Counted from the first letter of the stretch, positions 8,431 to 18,244 are shown. The stretch: DNA of 64,000 nucleotides from Nostoc sp. KVJ3 (GCF_026127265.1 NZ_WWFG01000001.1:2767501-2831500); one strand, 5' to 3'. Notes: a model not told the origin generated them from the sequence alone. Translations and numbers: made by a program.

Positions 8431-11058
8431 TTAGCTAACTACAAAATTCACCAACTTTCCAGGCACGACAATTACCTTTTTAATCTCTTTACCATCAATG
8501 TAACGCTGGGCAATTTCTGATTCACGGGCGTATTTCTCCAACGCTGCTTTATCAGCTTGTGCTGGTACTTGAATCGCCCCACGAGTTTTACCCATAACTT
8601 GAATCACTAAAGTGATTTCATCAGCTATCAAAGCAGCAGGGTCAAATGCTGGCCAAGTTTGAGTGTGAACGGAATCATTTTCACCCAACAAATGCCACAA
8701 TTCATCAGCAATGTGTGGTGCAAAGGGTGCTAGCAATACTACTAAAGTCCGAATACCTTCTGCGTAAATTGGTGAATTTTTCCCATCGGCATCAGTTAAG
8801 GCATTACTCAACTTCATCAATTCGGAAATAGCTGTGTTGAATTGATATTCGTCTTCTACGTCTTCTGTCACTGCTTGAATAGCCGTGTGAATCGCCCGCC
8901 GCAATTCCTTTTCTGCCTTAGTTAAATCAGAGAGTTGGGCTTGTTTACGGGATACCCCAGCCGCAATATAATCCGTCACCAAACGCCAAACCCGATTTAG
9001 AAAGCGGAATTGTCCTTCCACATCGGCTTCATCCCATTCCAGGTCTTTTTCTGGCGGCGCTTTAAACAAGATGAACATCCGCGCTGTATCTACACCGTAT
9101 TTGGCAATGACATCTTCTGGTGCGACACCGTTGCCCTTAGACTTAGACATGGTGGCATAGAGACGTTGCAAAGGTTCGCCTGTCTGAGGATCGCGGGGGT
9201 CAGCTGAATTTACCAGATTAGAAGGAATCCATTTATCTTTGCCGCCTTTATTGGGATTTAGGTAAGTTAAACCCTGTACCATCCCTTGAGTTAACAGGCG
9301 TTGGAAGGGTTCATCAAAGTTTAGTAACCCTCTATCCCGCAGAACCTTAGTAAAGAATCGGGAATACAACAAATGTAAAATCGCGTGTTCAATTCCACCC
9401 ACATACTGATTGACTGGCATCCAGTCATTCACTTTACTGGAATCGAAAACCTGTTGTTCATTCTTAGCGTCAGGGAAGCGCAAGAAATACCACGAAGAAT
9501 CAATAAAAGTATCCATCGTGTCAGTTTCTCGCTTCGCTGGAGTGCTACAAGTTGGACAAGGCACATTTACCCAGCTTTCTAACTGAGTTAAAGGTGAACC
9601 ACCACGTCCAGTAAATTCCACCTCTTCCGGCAACTGGACTGGTAAATCTTTGTCAGGCACTGGAACTATCCCACAGTTGGGACAGTGAATTACAGGTATC
9701 GGTGCGCCCCAGTAACGCTGCCGCGAAATCAACCAATCCCGCAAGCGATATTGCACCCGTACTTTACCAAAACTTTGTTGTTCGGCGTATTCAACGATCG
9801 CTTGTTTAGCATCTGTGGAAGTCATACCAGTAAAAGCCCCAGAATTAATTAAAATTCCTGGTTCAGTGTATGCCTCGTTATAATCAATCTGGATGAGTTG
9901 TGTTACTTCATCATCAATCTCTGATGTTGGAGTTAAGTCAAAACCTGCAACATCGCCTGGTGAAGCGATGACAAAATCAATTGGCAAATCGTAATTTTTC
10001 GCAAACTTAAAATCCCGGACATCATGTGCTGGTACACCCATCACTGCCCCAGTACCATACTCATACAGTACATAGTCAGCAATCCAAATCGGCACTTCTT
10101 CCCCTGTAAATGGGTTAATTGCCTTGCCACCTGTGGGGATACCCCGCTTCGGTTTGTCTTCAGAGGTACGTTCCAACTCACTTTGATTGGCAACTTCTTT
10201 AATAAAAGCTTCTACTGACCCAAGTTGTTCTTTTGTGGTGACACGCTTTGTTAAGGGATGTTCTGGTGCTAACACCAGGTAGCTGACACCATAAACAGTA
10301 TCTGGGCGGGTGGTGTACACGCCAATTTTTTCATCTATACCAACGATGGGAAATTCTAGGTAAGCGCCTGTAGATTTACCAATCCAGTTTGTCTGCATTG
10401 ATTTGACGCGTTCCGGCCAACCTGTCAATTTATCTAAGTCATTAAGTAATTCTTCGGCATAGTCGGTAATCTTAAAAAACCACTGCCGCAGCAATTTGCG
10501 CTCAACTATTGCACCACTGCGCCAAGAACGCCCTTCGTTATCAACTTGCTCGTTTGCTAATACAGTTTGATCAATAGGATCCCAGTTTACTGCTGCTTCT
10601 TTTTGGTAAGCTAACCCGGCTTGCAAAAACTGCAAGAAAATCCATTGCGTCCACTTGTAATAATCTGGCGAACAAGTAGCAAGTTCACATTCCCAGTCGA
10701 TGGATAAACCAAGACGCTGCAATTGTTGCCGCATCTGGGCCATATTTTGATAAGTCCACTTTGCTGGCGGCACACCACGGTCGATAGCGGCGTTTTCTGC
10801 CGGCAAGCCAAAGGCATCCCAACCCATTGGGTGGATTACCCGATACCCTTGCATTCGCTTGAGGCGGGCAATCACATCGGTAATTGTATAATTACGGACG
10901 TGACCCATGTGTAGGCTGCCCGATGGATAAGGGAACATGGATAAAGCGTAAAATTTTGGCTTGTTGCCAGATGTAGGTGTCTTATCTAAGCCAAGTTCTA
11001 TCCATGTTTTTTGCCATTTTTCCTCAATTGCTGCTGGGTTGTATCGGGAATCCACCAA
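8431..11058 (-). CDS. leuS: Leucyl-tRNA synthetase
   Basis: The 875-residue class I aminoacyl-tRNA synthetase attaches leucine to tRNA-Leu. The N-terminal catalytic fold carries the HIGH motif as HMGH (about residues 49-52, in YPSGSLHMGHVRNYT), the editing domain contains TTRPDT, and the KMSKS loop reads MSKSKGNG near residue 634. The ending ...IKKVIVVPGKLVNFVV is typical of bacterial LeuS. Length is normal. It is an isolated minus-strand gene downstream of a repeat-rich gap. Confidence 0.97.
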   Translation of the reverse strand: MVDSRYNPAAIEEKWQKTWIELGLDKTPTSGNKPKFYALSMFPYPSGSLHMGHVRNYTITDVIARLKRMQGYRVIHPMGWDAFGLPAENAAIDRGVPPAKWTYQNMAQMRQQLQRLGLSIDWECELATCSPDYYKWTQWIFLQFLQAGLAYQKEAAVNWDPIDQTVLANEQVDNEGRSWRSGAIVERKLLRQWFFKITDYAEELLNDLDKLTGWPERVKSMQTNWIGKSTGAYLEFPIVGIDEKIGVYTTRPDTVYGVSYLVLAPEHPLTKRVTTKEQLGSVEAFIKEVANQSELERTSEDKPKRGIPTGGKAINPFTGEEVPIWIADYVLYEYGTGAVMGVPAHDVRDFKFAKNYDLPIDFVIASPGDVAGFDLTPTSEIDDEVTQLIQIDYNEAYTEPGILINSGAFTGMTSTDAKQAIVEYAEQQSFGKVRVQYRLRDWLISRQRYWGAPIPVIHCPNCGIVPVPDKDLPVQLPEEVEFTGRGGSPLTQLESWVNVPCPTCSTPAKRETDTMDTFIDSSWYFLRFPDAKNEQQVFDSSKVNDWMPVNQYVGGIEHAILHLLYSRFFTKVLRDRGLLNFDEPFQRLLTQGMVQGLTYLNPNKGGKDKWIPSNLVNSADPRDPQTGEPLQRLYATMSKSKGNGVAPEDVIAKYGVDTARMFILFKAPPEKDLEWDEADVEGQFRFLNRVWRLVTDYIAAGVSRKQAQLSDLTKAEKELRRAIHTAIQAVTEDVEDEYQFNTAISELMKLSNALTDADGKNSPIYAEGIRTLVVLLAPFAPHIADELWHLLGENDSVHTQTWPAFDPAALIADEITLVIQVMGKTRGAIQVPAQADKAALEKYARESEIAQRYIDGKEIKKVIVVPGKLVNFVVS

Positions 11059-11472
11059 AAATTCTCCTACTGGGTCTGTCTAGGTTAACATAGCAGATCA
11101 ACCTATATTGTAGGTCAACTACTCACAGATTTATATATTGATGTCTGGGTCAGACCAAATACTACTTAGAGGAACTTCAAAACCTTCTCCGAACGGAGAC
11201 GCTTCGCGAATACAGACTGGAGTCTCGACTAAAATGAGAATTTGAGAAAAAATTTGAAGATTATTAATTTTTAATCATAAAAGCACTTTCAACTGTAGAG
11301 TAGCGATGCCTACAGAGGCAAGCTACGCACCCCAGTACACCACATCATAAGTGCGATCGCGCTGGGGATTTAGATAGTTCATTTGAACTACCAATTTATG
11401 CAGTTTAAATGCTGATTATGCCGAAACTGCAAGTATTTCAGGTATAGCGAGAGTCATTTAGTGAAGGCTTAG
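11059..11472. other. Intergenic stretch without a visible gene
   Basis: The gap lies between the divergent leuS and cyclotransferase-like genes. It contains a short Nostoc-type dispersed word (CCGAACGGAGACGCTTCGCG, near 11189-11208) and one HIP1 site. Promoters for both genes must lie here but I cannot place them with confidence. Confidence 0.5.
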
Positions 11473-11901
11473 ATGGTTGAATCAAATATAAATTTTTCTG
11501 ATTTGGTGCGGGTTTTTGTCTACGGCACACTCAAACCAGGTGAAGCTAATTATCAAAAATACTGTGCTGATAAAGTAATAGATTTTGTACAAGGAAAATT
11601 GTTTGCTCTGCCAATGGGCTACCCAGGGATGACGCTAGGCGATAGCCAAATTCAAGGGTATTTACTATCTTTTGCGAACCCAAAAATTTTAAATGAGCTA
11701 GATGTGCTGGAAAATTACCAGCCCAATAGACAGCCACCAGAAAACCTCTATAATCGACAAATTATCGAGGTTTATGAGCAAAAGTCGCTCTCTCTGGGTT
11801 GGGCTTGGGTTTATTTAATGACTCTAGAGCAAGTTGACCAATTCCAGGGCTTCCTTCAACCTGATGGCTGGTGGAGTGGCTGTGGTTTAACTGCAAAGTA
11901 G
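11473..11901 (+). CDS. Gamma-glutamylcyclotransferase-like (AIG2/GGCT fold) protein
   Basis: The 142-residue protein has the family signature VFVYGTLKPGEANY near the N terminus, the glycine-rich loop typical of the GGCT/AIG2 fold, followed by QGKLFALPMGYPGM and a dimension typical of bacterial members. Family members release 5-oxoproline from gamma-glutamyl amines or peptides, but many bacterial ones are uncharacterised, so the substrate is unknown. It is a single gene with no obvious operon partner. Confidence 0.8.
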   Translation: MVESNINFSDLVRVFVYGTLKPGEANYQKYCADKVIDFVQGKLFALPMGYPGMTLGDSQIQGYLLSFANPKILNELDVLENYQPNRQPPENLYNRQIIEVYEQKSLSLGWAWVYLMTLEQVDQFQGFLQPDGWWSGCGLTAK

Positions 11902-11933
11902 AGTTATGAACTTATGAATTATCAACTTGGCGA

Positions 11934-12548
11934 TTAATTTATGTCCTGTTTAGAGTCGTGTCGTTGCGGCTGTACCGGATAGATTAGATTTTCTGGAGAA
12001 GCTACCGCTGCTTTCGGAATTTCAATTACCGGGTTATTTAGTCCCACCATCAGAGGGGAAGGTGGAATTATGGACGCTGAGGACGTTTGTATCGGTTGCT
12101 TTTGTGGTCGTTGCGCCAGTTGCGGCAGACTTGAACCACCAGGCACTAAGCTAGATACTGCACCGATTACACAAGCGGCAACGGCTGCACCTCCAGCCAT
12201 CCAGTTGAAACGGGAACGGCGGCGCAAACGTGTTAATACTTGCTGAACTATTACTTCTGGTGACTCTTGGGTTGTGGGTATTGGAAGAGTCCGCAAGCCT
12301 TGGCGCAGCTTTAATAGTCGGGCATACAAGCATTGAACCGAGGCATCATTTGCCAGCCATTCTTCTACTTGCTTGCGTTCGGAGGCTGTGACTTCACCAT
12401 CGAGATAAGCACTCAACAACTCGAAGCGATCGCGCTTCACCATATCTGTAAGACCTGTTGATTCATTGGTATGCTTGGCCATTCCATCTGACAAATCTTG
12501 AGTAAGTTGCAAAGGAGAACGGTCGGAAAACTGAGAATCAGTAGTCAT
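11934..12548 (-). CDS. Anti-sigma factor (SapG-like), partner of the ECF sigma factor
   Basis: The 204-residue protein has an N-terminal cytoplasmic region typical of anti-sigma factors (LLSAYLDGEVTASERKQVEEWL, about residues 45-66), one membrane segment (GGAAVAACVIGAVSSLV, around residue 120), and a Pro/Ser-rich outer tail. It lies 136 bp downstream of, and on the same strand as, the ECF sigma gene, the normal arrangement for a sigma/anti-sigma pair. In Anabaena the equivalent protein is called SapG; I infer the same role, holding the sigma factor at the membrane until envelope stress. Confidence 0.8.
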   Translation of the reverse strand: MTTDSQFSDRSPLQLTQDLSDGMAKHTNESTGLTDMVKRDRFELLSAYLDGEVTASERKQVEEWLANDASVQCLYARLLKLRQGLRTLPIPTTQESPEVIVQQVLTRLRRRSRFNWMAGGAAVAACVIGAVSSLVPGGSSLPQLAQRPQKQPIQTSSASIIPPSPLMVGLNNPVIEIPKAAVASPENLIYPVQPQRHDSKQDIN

Positions 12549-12684
12549 CTTAACATTATTACCAATTCATTCACTGGTAAACTGGGTGGAAATTTTGGGG
12601 AAATTAGCCAATTTTCCTCATTCTTCTGGTAATTCTTAATCAATGCTTAAATTCTGCCATTAGGCAGAGGCAATATATTGTAAA

Positions 12685-13341
12685 TTAGGAGTCTAGATAA
12701 TTCTGCAAGTGAGCTTGCAACCTCGATCTCGCTCTGGCTATTCTTGACTTGACAGTTCCTAAAGAAACTCCAGTGATTTCGGCAATTTCTTCATAAGCCA
12801 TGCCCTCGATTTCTCTCAGGATAATGGTAGTACGAAAGACTTCTGGTAAATCCGCGATCGCTTCGCGCAATTGCTCGTAAAATTCTCTAGTTGTCAGTTC
12901 TTCTTCAGGCCCGGGGGTATCACCAGCAATTTCCCAATCCATCTCGCCGTCCTCTACCGAGCGGGGAGCATCCAGTGACAAAGGACTAACAACCCGCTTG
13001 CGTTTTCGCAACTCGTCGTAAAACAAGTTGGTGGCAATGCGGCTTAACCAGCCCCGAAATTTCGCAGGTTCTTGTAATCGGTTAATATTCCGATACACTC
13101 GAATCCAAACTTCTTGAGCTAAATCGGCTCTGTCAGCCCAATCTGGAGCTAGGTGGTATAGAACTCGATCGACTTGACTTTGATAGCGGCGTAATAGTTC
13201 TGAAAAGGCAACACGATCTGGTCGCAGTCCCGCTTGACAGCGCAAAATTAAATCGTGGTTAGGGAGTTTGTCAACTTGCACTGATGCTTCTGGATACTTT
13301 GCATCAACCGTTGACCAGGATACAGTAATCGACTGACTCAT
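12685..13341 (-). CDS. sigG: ECF RNA polymerase sigma factor, SigG type
   Basis: The 218-residue protein has ECF sigma region 2 (FSELLRRYQSQVDRVLYHL, then DLAQEVWIRVYRNI) and region 4 (LPEVFRTTIILREIEGMAYEEIAEITGVSLGTVKSRIARAR), without region 3. It directs RNA polymerase to envelope-stress promoters. The sequence and the adjacent membrane-spanning anti-sigma gene fit cyanobacterial SigG, reported in Anabaena to matter for heterocyst differentiation and stress tolerance. The neighbouring cell-wall enzymes at 14201 and 15968 are plausible targets of such a regulator, which is inference. Confidence 0.85.
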   Translation of the reverse strand: MSQSITVSWSTVDAKYPEASVQVDKLPNHDLILRCQAGLRPDRVAFSELLRRYQSQVDRVLYHLAPDWADRADLAQEVWIRVYRNINRLQEPAKFRGWLSRIATNLFYDELRKRKRVVSPLSLDAPRSVEDGEMDWEIAGDTPGPEEELTTREFYEQLREAIADLPEVFRTTIILREIEGMAYEEIAEITGVSLGTVKSRIARARSRLQAHLQNYLDS

Positions 13342-13774
13342 AGATCGTACTGGCTCTAAATCATCCCTATCTATTAGACCTGTTAATGGAACAGAAGTTC
13401 CATACTAAGGTGACGGATTTATGACTGGAACACGGAGACAGACAATTTTGGATACATTTATGGCAATAAGGAGAGCCACTTTTCCTTATACTGCTTGCAT
13501 AGTTGCCTATGACTCATCAACTCACAAAGGCGTAATTATATGCACATTTTAGTACTTTTAGCAACTGGGTATATACGCTTGATAAAAATAATTAAATTTG
13601 GTTATTAAGGATGAAGATAAAATTTTTGTAAGAGTGTTCCAAAAATAAATGATCCAAAACCCGTCAATTGGGCATTTTTTTACTTGGAGTACTCTAATTC
13701 TAACTTCTTGATACCTTTAAAATTCAGGTAATAATTTTTGGGAGTTGGGTTGCTGTGGTTACTATAATGGTGAT
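13342..13774. other. Intergenic stretch upstream of sigG
   Basis: No gene is evident. The stretch is AT-rich, includes a weak hairpin-plus-T-run near 13661-13682, and must contain the sigG promoter. Confidence 0.45.
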
Positions 13775-13927
13775 TTATTTTTTTGATTTTGTTACCAGAA
13801 TAGTTGCTGATTGTTGTAGTTGTGAACCATAGATAGCACCAGAGTTATGTTGTTCTGGGACGCGAACTTGAAAAAATAAATTAAGGGAAAATGTAATTGT
13901 GACTGCTAGCAATAGTTTTTCAAACAT
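13775..13927 (-). CDS. Small secreted or membrane protein, unknown
   Basis: A 50-residue frame begins MFEKLLLAVTITFSLNLFFQ, a clear hydrophobic signal-like helix after two charged residues, and continues with a short polar tail ending TKSKK. GGGAG lies seven bases before this ATG, a good ribosome site, which is why I chose this start over the upstream one at 13957. I do not recognise the family. The position near sigG and cell-wall enzymes would suit an envelope peptide, but that is inference. Confidence 0.45.
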   Translation of the reverse strand: MFEKLLLAVTITFSLNLFFQVRVPEQHNSGAIYGSQLQQSATILVTKSKK

Positions 13928-14200
13928 GGTTTTTCTCCCACCTACACCACTAATCATTGATTGCTACATTGCAAAAGTTCCATCAGAAAATCCCAGTATT
14001 GGCTTACAACCCCTAGAACGTTGGAGAAATGAGGTCGGTCACTTGGAGTTTTGCTGCTGGGGCAATTTATATAGTCTTAGTTTGCCCAGAGGTGTTGGCA
14101 GATTTATAGCGGAAATGATAAGTATTGATAAATTTTTGATAAGCGGATGATGAACGCATCCAATTGGTCGGCTGGATATGTCAGGGATAAACAATAGGCG

Positions 14201-15178
14201 ATGGCAATGGCAAGAAACGAATCTTTAGGGCGGATGGTAATGTTGCTTTGTTTTGGCACAGCATTTTTATCTTTAGCTGTCCATTGGCGCATTACTACGG
14301 CACAACGGCAATCTGAGAAGTCTGCATCTACTTTGATGCGGCGAGATTCTACCCTAAGCAATTCCAAGGGAAGTCACTCGGAGGGAGTCTATAAGAATCT
14401 TTCTCAAGTGAATTTAGGAGAAATTGCGCTGGGTGCATCTGTGCCACCTGGTGAAGTTGCCCAAGGCTCAACTGTCCAGAGGGCGGTTACACCAAAGTCC
14501 TCTGCTATTAAGCCTGCAACTAAGTCGAAAATAATTAAGAAAAATGTCGCGAAAGTAGCTGATAGAAGCAGAATAGTTCGGAAGACACTTCCACTCAGGT
14601 CTTCGGCAATTAAGCCTCAAACTCAGCCCCAAATCATTAATAAAAATGTAGTTAAAGTAACCGAACTACCAACTAAGACGCGGCTGGTGGCGCAAGTAGA
14701 AAGCCAAAATCCAGTTGCAGATAGTTGGCCAAAAGGTTTATGGTCTCAAGCTTCAGCCCAACAAATACCATCTAATAGAGTAGCAGATGCTAAAACGCAA
14801 GTGGTGGTTGATTTAGGCGATCGCCGCACCTACGTATATGTAGGAGATGAAGTGATAGCCAGCTACCCAATCGCTGTTGGTAAGAAAGGTTGGGAAACGC
14901 CTACAGGTTCTTTCCAGGTGATCCATATGCGACACTATCCGATTTGGCGTCACCCAATTACGGGCAAAGTATTTCAAGCTGGTACGGATAGCCCTTTGGG
15001 AGACAGATGGATTGGTTTTTGGTCAGATGGACGGAATGAAATTGGCTTTCATGGCACGCCGGATATCGATCTAGTAGGAACAGCTGTATCCCACGGCTGC
15101 TTAAGAATGCGTAATTCTGATGTCAGAATGCTTTATGAGCAAGTGAGTATAGGGACAACGGTTTTAGTGCGTAATTGA
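14201..15178 (+). CDS. L,D-transpeptidase (YkuD domain), membrane-anchored
   Basis: The 325-residue protein has an N-terminal membrane segment (MVMLLCFGTAFLSLAV), a long Ser/Lys-rich linker that contains an internal duplication (SSAIKP...KIIKKNV and SSAIKP...QIINKNV), and a C-terminal YkuD domain from about residue 205: QVVVDLGDRRTYVY, then IGFHGTPD and the catalytic SHGCLRM with the active-site Cys. Such enzymes make 3-3 peptidoglycan cross-links or attach proteins to the wall. The anchor places the catalytic domain in the periplasm. Confidence 0.9.
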   Translation: MAMARNESLGRMVMLLCFGTAFLSLAVHWRITTAQRQSEKSASTLMRRDSTLSNSKGSHSEGVYKNLSQVNLGEIALGASVPPGEVAQGSTVQRAVTPKSSAIKPATKSKIIKKNVAKVADRSRIVRKTLPLRSSAIKPQTQPQIINKNVVKVTELPTKTRLVAQVESQNPVADSWPKGLWSQASAQQIPSNRVADAKTQVVVDLGDRRTYVYVGDEVIASYPIAVGKKGWETPTGSFQVIHMRHYPIWRHPITGKVFQAGTDSPLGDRWIGFWSDGRNEIGFHGTPDIDLVGTAVSHGCLRMRNSDVRMLYEQVSIGTTVLVRN

Positions 15179-15187
15179 ATTAAGCGG

Positions 15188-15300
15188 AATGGGGAATGGG
15201 AGGACAAGGGGAGAATTATTCATTATTCAACAAGTTTCTCCCTTGTCTCCCCCCTGTCTCTTATCGATGCCCAATTCCCAATGCCCAATTCCCAATGCCC
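15188..15300. repeat. Dispersed GGGAATGGG / CCCAATTCCCAATGCCC inverted repeat
   Basis: This is the same family as at 2478-2585: a purine-rich left arm, a TTATTCATTATTCAA-like centre and a right arm of repeated CCCAATTCCCAATGCCC. It fills the gap between two convergent genes. Confidence 0.65.
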
Positions 15301-15306
15301 TTAAAA

Positions 15307-15858
15307 TTATAATTTTTGCTCAAAATTAGGTGCGTATGTCTGGAGTAAAGCACTAACTTGGCGTACAACCTCGTTGCCAGTGTTTTTGCCTAAAGCTTGC
15401 CGTTCTGGGAAGAAATCGGGTCGATCTAGGTAACGGTTAATCGCTTCGCTTACTTGCTGAGAAATTAAGTCTTGCAGTTGTGCCACAGCAGTTTGACGCT
15501 GGAAGGTAGCACCTTCTTCTGTAGTAGCATAAAGGGGTGGCAGCCGATTGAGAGCGTAGGCAGCAATATCCCCAACATCTAGAGAACTTTCGCTGGTAGC
15601 TTCAATTTCTGCGACTCGAGCGATCGCTTCGGTCAATACCAATTCTTCCATGACGTTAATGAATTGTTTCCGAGGTACCGCCACTACCTCACCAGTCAAT
15701 AGCGCTCCCATGAGCCGATCCAGCGCCATATACTCTTCAATAGAGAGTTCCGAGGCGTTGTCACAGATTCTACCGACTTCTGCTTCCATTGCTGGTGTCA
15801 AATAACCATCTTGGAGAGCTTGTTCTACAATTTTTTCGATACTCATAACGCTTATCAT
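15307..15858 (-). CDS. cdgR: ComFB-domain protein, CdgR-type c-di-GMP receptor
   Basis: The 183-residue protein carries a late-competence ComFB domain (EELVLTEAIARV, then VGDIAAYALNRLPPLYATTEEG, the most conserved part of the family). In cyanobacteria, ComFB proteins such as CdgR of Anabaena bind cyclic di-GMP and influence cell size; that role is taken from the family. Two starts are possible, ATG at 15858 (MISVMSIEK) and ATG at 15846 (MSIEK), with no clear Shine-Dalgarno to decide. It lies among envelope genes, next to an M23 peptidase on the same strand. Confidence 0.8.
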   Translation of the reverse strand: MISVMSIEKIVEQALQDGYLTPAMEAEVGRICDNASELSIEEYMALDRLMGALLTGEVVAVPRKQFINVMEELVLTEAIARVAEIEATSESSLDVGDIAAYALNRLPPLYATTEEGATFQRQTAVAQLQDLISQQVSEAINRYLDRPDFFPERQALGKNTGNEVVRQVSALLQTYAPNFEQKL

Positions 15859-15967
15859 TATTTATGTTTGCCAAGCAAGGTAGTGACGGTATCAATCCAA
15901 TTTGTTTTGCCTAATTCTCAGCAAAAAAAACACTAACTATACACAGACGCGATCAATCCTGCCTCTA

Positions 15968-16903
15968 CTAGTTAACAGCCTTAGTTTGCCAAGGTGTTGG
16001 ATCTACAGATTGGCCGTTGACATACAGACCCCAGTGCAAATGTGGCCCTGTGGCAGCACCTGTTGAACCTACTGCGCCAATTACTTGACCAGCTTTCACA
16101 AAATCACCTTCTTTAACGTTAATCCGACTTAGGTGCATGAAAATACTGGTTACTCCTTGACCGTGGTCAATGCCAACGACGTTACCGTGTATCCGAAACC
16201 CTTGGGATACTCTACCTACCAAAGCAACTCGTCCAGAGGCTGGGGCAATCACGGGTGAACCGGCAGCACCAGCATAGTCAAGACCACGATGATAGTAGTC
16301 CTTTGCAAATGTACCATTATAGTAGCGACGTACACCATAGTTTGTACTCATCCGCCCTGCATTTGGCTTCAGAAATACTCCATTCCAATACTTTTCTGGT
16401 GTTTGTAGTGCCTTGAAAGCCGCCACGCGCTTAAGTTCATACTCTGTAGCATCCACTCCGGCTTTGCCAGGTGGCAAAGTAATGCGTTGTACGGGGAATT
16501 TGCGATTAAGTACGTTCACTGCCAAGTTTTGTACTTGACCATCCCCTGCAATCCGAAGTGTTCTAGTTCCAGCTTTTTCTAGTGGAGTTGTGGGAACAAA
16601 AGCCCGATACTGATTAGGAGCAGTTTCAAAGGCTGGATATGTATTATTACCACTCACCACTGTTGGATTTGTACCATTCTCAGGATTATCTAGATTAATC
16701 TCTACCGAGAGTGTATCCCCTAATTTAGGATTAGTAGGAATCACCTTTACTTGTAAAGCATCTACAGGTAGTGTCAAGGTGAGAGGGAGAACGGCAAATA
16801 TTCCCTTCAACACATTTATTGTCCGGCGATTGGCTGTCAAAGTTTTGACATCAAAACCGAGCAATTTCTTGTTTGAACTACTAGCATTATTCTCAATAAT
16901 CAT
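15968..16903 (-). CDS. M23 family (LytM-type) metallopeptidase
   Basis: From the ATG at 16903 (MIIENNASSSNKK) the protein has 311 residues. A hydrophobic export segment (GIFAVLPLTLTLPVDAL) is followed by a beta-rich domain and a C-terminal M23 domain with the zinc ligands: HRGLDYAG (His and Asp) and HLHWGL (final His), with the intermediate FMHLSRI. It would cut peptidoglycan peptide bridges outside the membrane. The open frame extends upstream to 17014, but those 37 residues look unlike a signal peptide and I leave them out. Confidence 0.87.
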   Translation of the reverse strand: MIIENNASSSNKKLLGFDVKTLTANRRTINVLKGIFAVLPLTLTLPVDALQVKVIPTNPKLGDTLSVEINLDNPENGTNPTVVSGNNTYPAFETAPNQYRAFVPTTPLEKAGTRTLRIAGDGQVQNLAVNVLNRKFPVQRITLPPGKAGVDATEYELKRVAAFKALQTPEKYWNGVFLKPNAGRMSTNYGVRRYYNGTFAKDYYHRGLDYAGAAGSPVIAPASGRVALVGRVSQGFRIHGNVVGIDHGQGVTSIFMHLSRINVKEGDFVKAGQVIGAVGSTGAATGPHLHWGLYVNGQSVDPTPWQTKAVN

Positions 16904-17337
16904 AGAGCTATAAAAATCCCTTGCTTGTGTTGGAAAATAGACTAGCTTATTTCTAGTAGTGTTTCCTGTGGAAGTCGATGTTATTGAAAACCACCAGGGA
17001 CTTATGGTCAGCACAGGGGAAGAGGTTAGGAGATAAGAGAGAATGATTTGTAGGTGTAATTTCGTGAATTGGTACTAACTTTAATTGTCAATTATCTGAA
17101 AGTTTAACTAGATTGATGGCAAAGAGGTTTTTATGGATGACTAGCCATAGGTATCATTTGTTGAGCAACAAAAAAAACTGTTGGGATTATAGCCATTACA
17201 TAATAATACTTGAAGAAAATCTTAGAATCAACTGGACACTTGTTCAACTGGATACTCATCCTACACTGTTAGATGGAATTTGGTGTACGTAAATCACGCA
17301 AACCAAGTATGCAGTATCTGAATAATACAAACTAGAC

Positions 17338-17452
17338 TATAGCAATCCGATTTGATTTATGAAATTATTTGCGTAGGTGGGGAGTGGTGAGTAGGGAAGA
17401 AGCCTTTTTAAATTGCACTGAGTTTTTTAAAAAATCAAATATGAGTCCTATA
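17338..17452 (+). mobile_element. MITE-like element, copy 2
   Basis: A 115-bp segment starting TATAGCAATCCGATTTGATT and ending in an inverted version of it (AAATCAAATATGAGTCCTATA). It is the reverse complement of the segment at 5155-5275 with only scattered differences. The two copies lie 12 kb apart in opposite orientations. Confidence 0.68.
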
Positions 17453-17938
17453 GCTTAATCAACTTATGGTTGGTTATACTACACAATGTTTAGCTTGAAA
17501 CTCTTGAAGCCTCACGTCTTACCGCAAAGTGGAAGCGTGAGATGAATTGCGCGTGAGTTGACGACAGTCCTCCGACCAATGCTGAAAGCGAGGGAGGAGG
17601 ACATGGAGGAAACGAACAAAATATTTGTGAGATACGTATTCTTTGATATAATTATTTTGGTTGACTTCACCCCTATTGGTGTCTGATAAGCCTCTGTCCA
17701 GTAGCATTACGATTATTGGTAAGCGACTCCGTTGCACAGCATAAAAGCAAGTAGGCACATCTTGATTAATACAAATCACCTCCGGGTTTGTCCTATAGCG
17801 CAAATAAGCCAGCATCTCATCCAGGATTGTAAAATTTGTAGGGTACAAGGTAAGAAATTTACAGTCTGCGGTAGGGCATTCCGTGGACTTAAAACAAAGC
17901 TCATCGCCTCCGAAGCAATAGCTGGATTGGATGAGAAG

Positions 17939-17968
17939 CCTACACTGTATGCAAGCATACAGTGTAGG
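17939..17968. repeat. Perfect 30-bp inverted repeat
   Basis: CCTACACTGTATGC and its exact reverse complement are separated by only AA. There is no T-run after it on the plus strand, so it is not a classical terminator. It may be an operator, a cruciform or an RNA hairpin about 270 bp upstream of lysC. Confidence 0.65.
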
Positions 17969-18244
17969 AGTATGTCACTAAACTAAATATCTATCCCGGA
18001 TTTCTCACAAAGGTTTAAACGAGTAGCCCAAAACGCTTATGCCACTTAGACTAGAGATAAAATACCCCGTTCACATACTGCTGTGATTCATGCAGTGTCT
18101 AAAACGCTCAAAATCTGAGCCTGATAAAGGTTTGGTCATAGCGATCGCAGGGCTTGTGAGAAATGCGGGCTATTAATATGTTCAAGGCTTCCTAACCCGG
18201 CGGAGGCATTGAGCAAAACAGATACAATTGATTGCATAAAAGTT

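Larger units (their letters stand above)
16904..18244. other. Long intergenic region with MITE copy and hairpin
   Basis: The 1.3-kb gap between the M23 and lysC genes contains a MITE-like element (17338-17452), a perfect hairpin (17939-17968) and a 109-codon minus-strand frame at 17519-17848 that starts at TTG without a ribosome site and matches nothing I know. I treat that frame as probably non-coding or decayed. Confidence 0.5.

Noticed and set aside
17519..17848. 109-codon minus-strand frame (contains DEMLAYLRYRTNPEV)
   Set aside because: It starts at TTG without a ribosome site, matches no family I know and lies in a repeat-bearing gap. It may be decayed, so I do not call it a gene.
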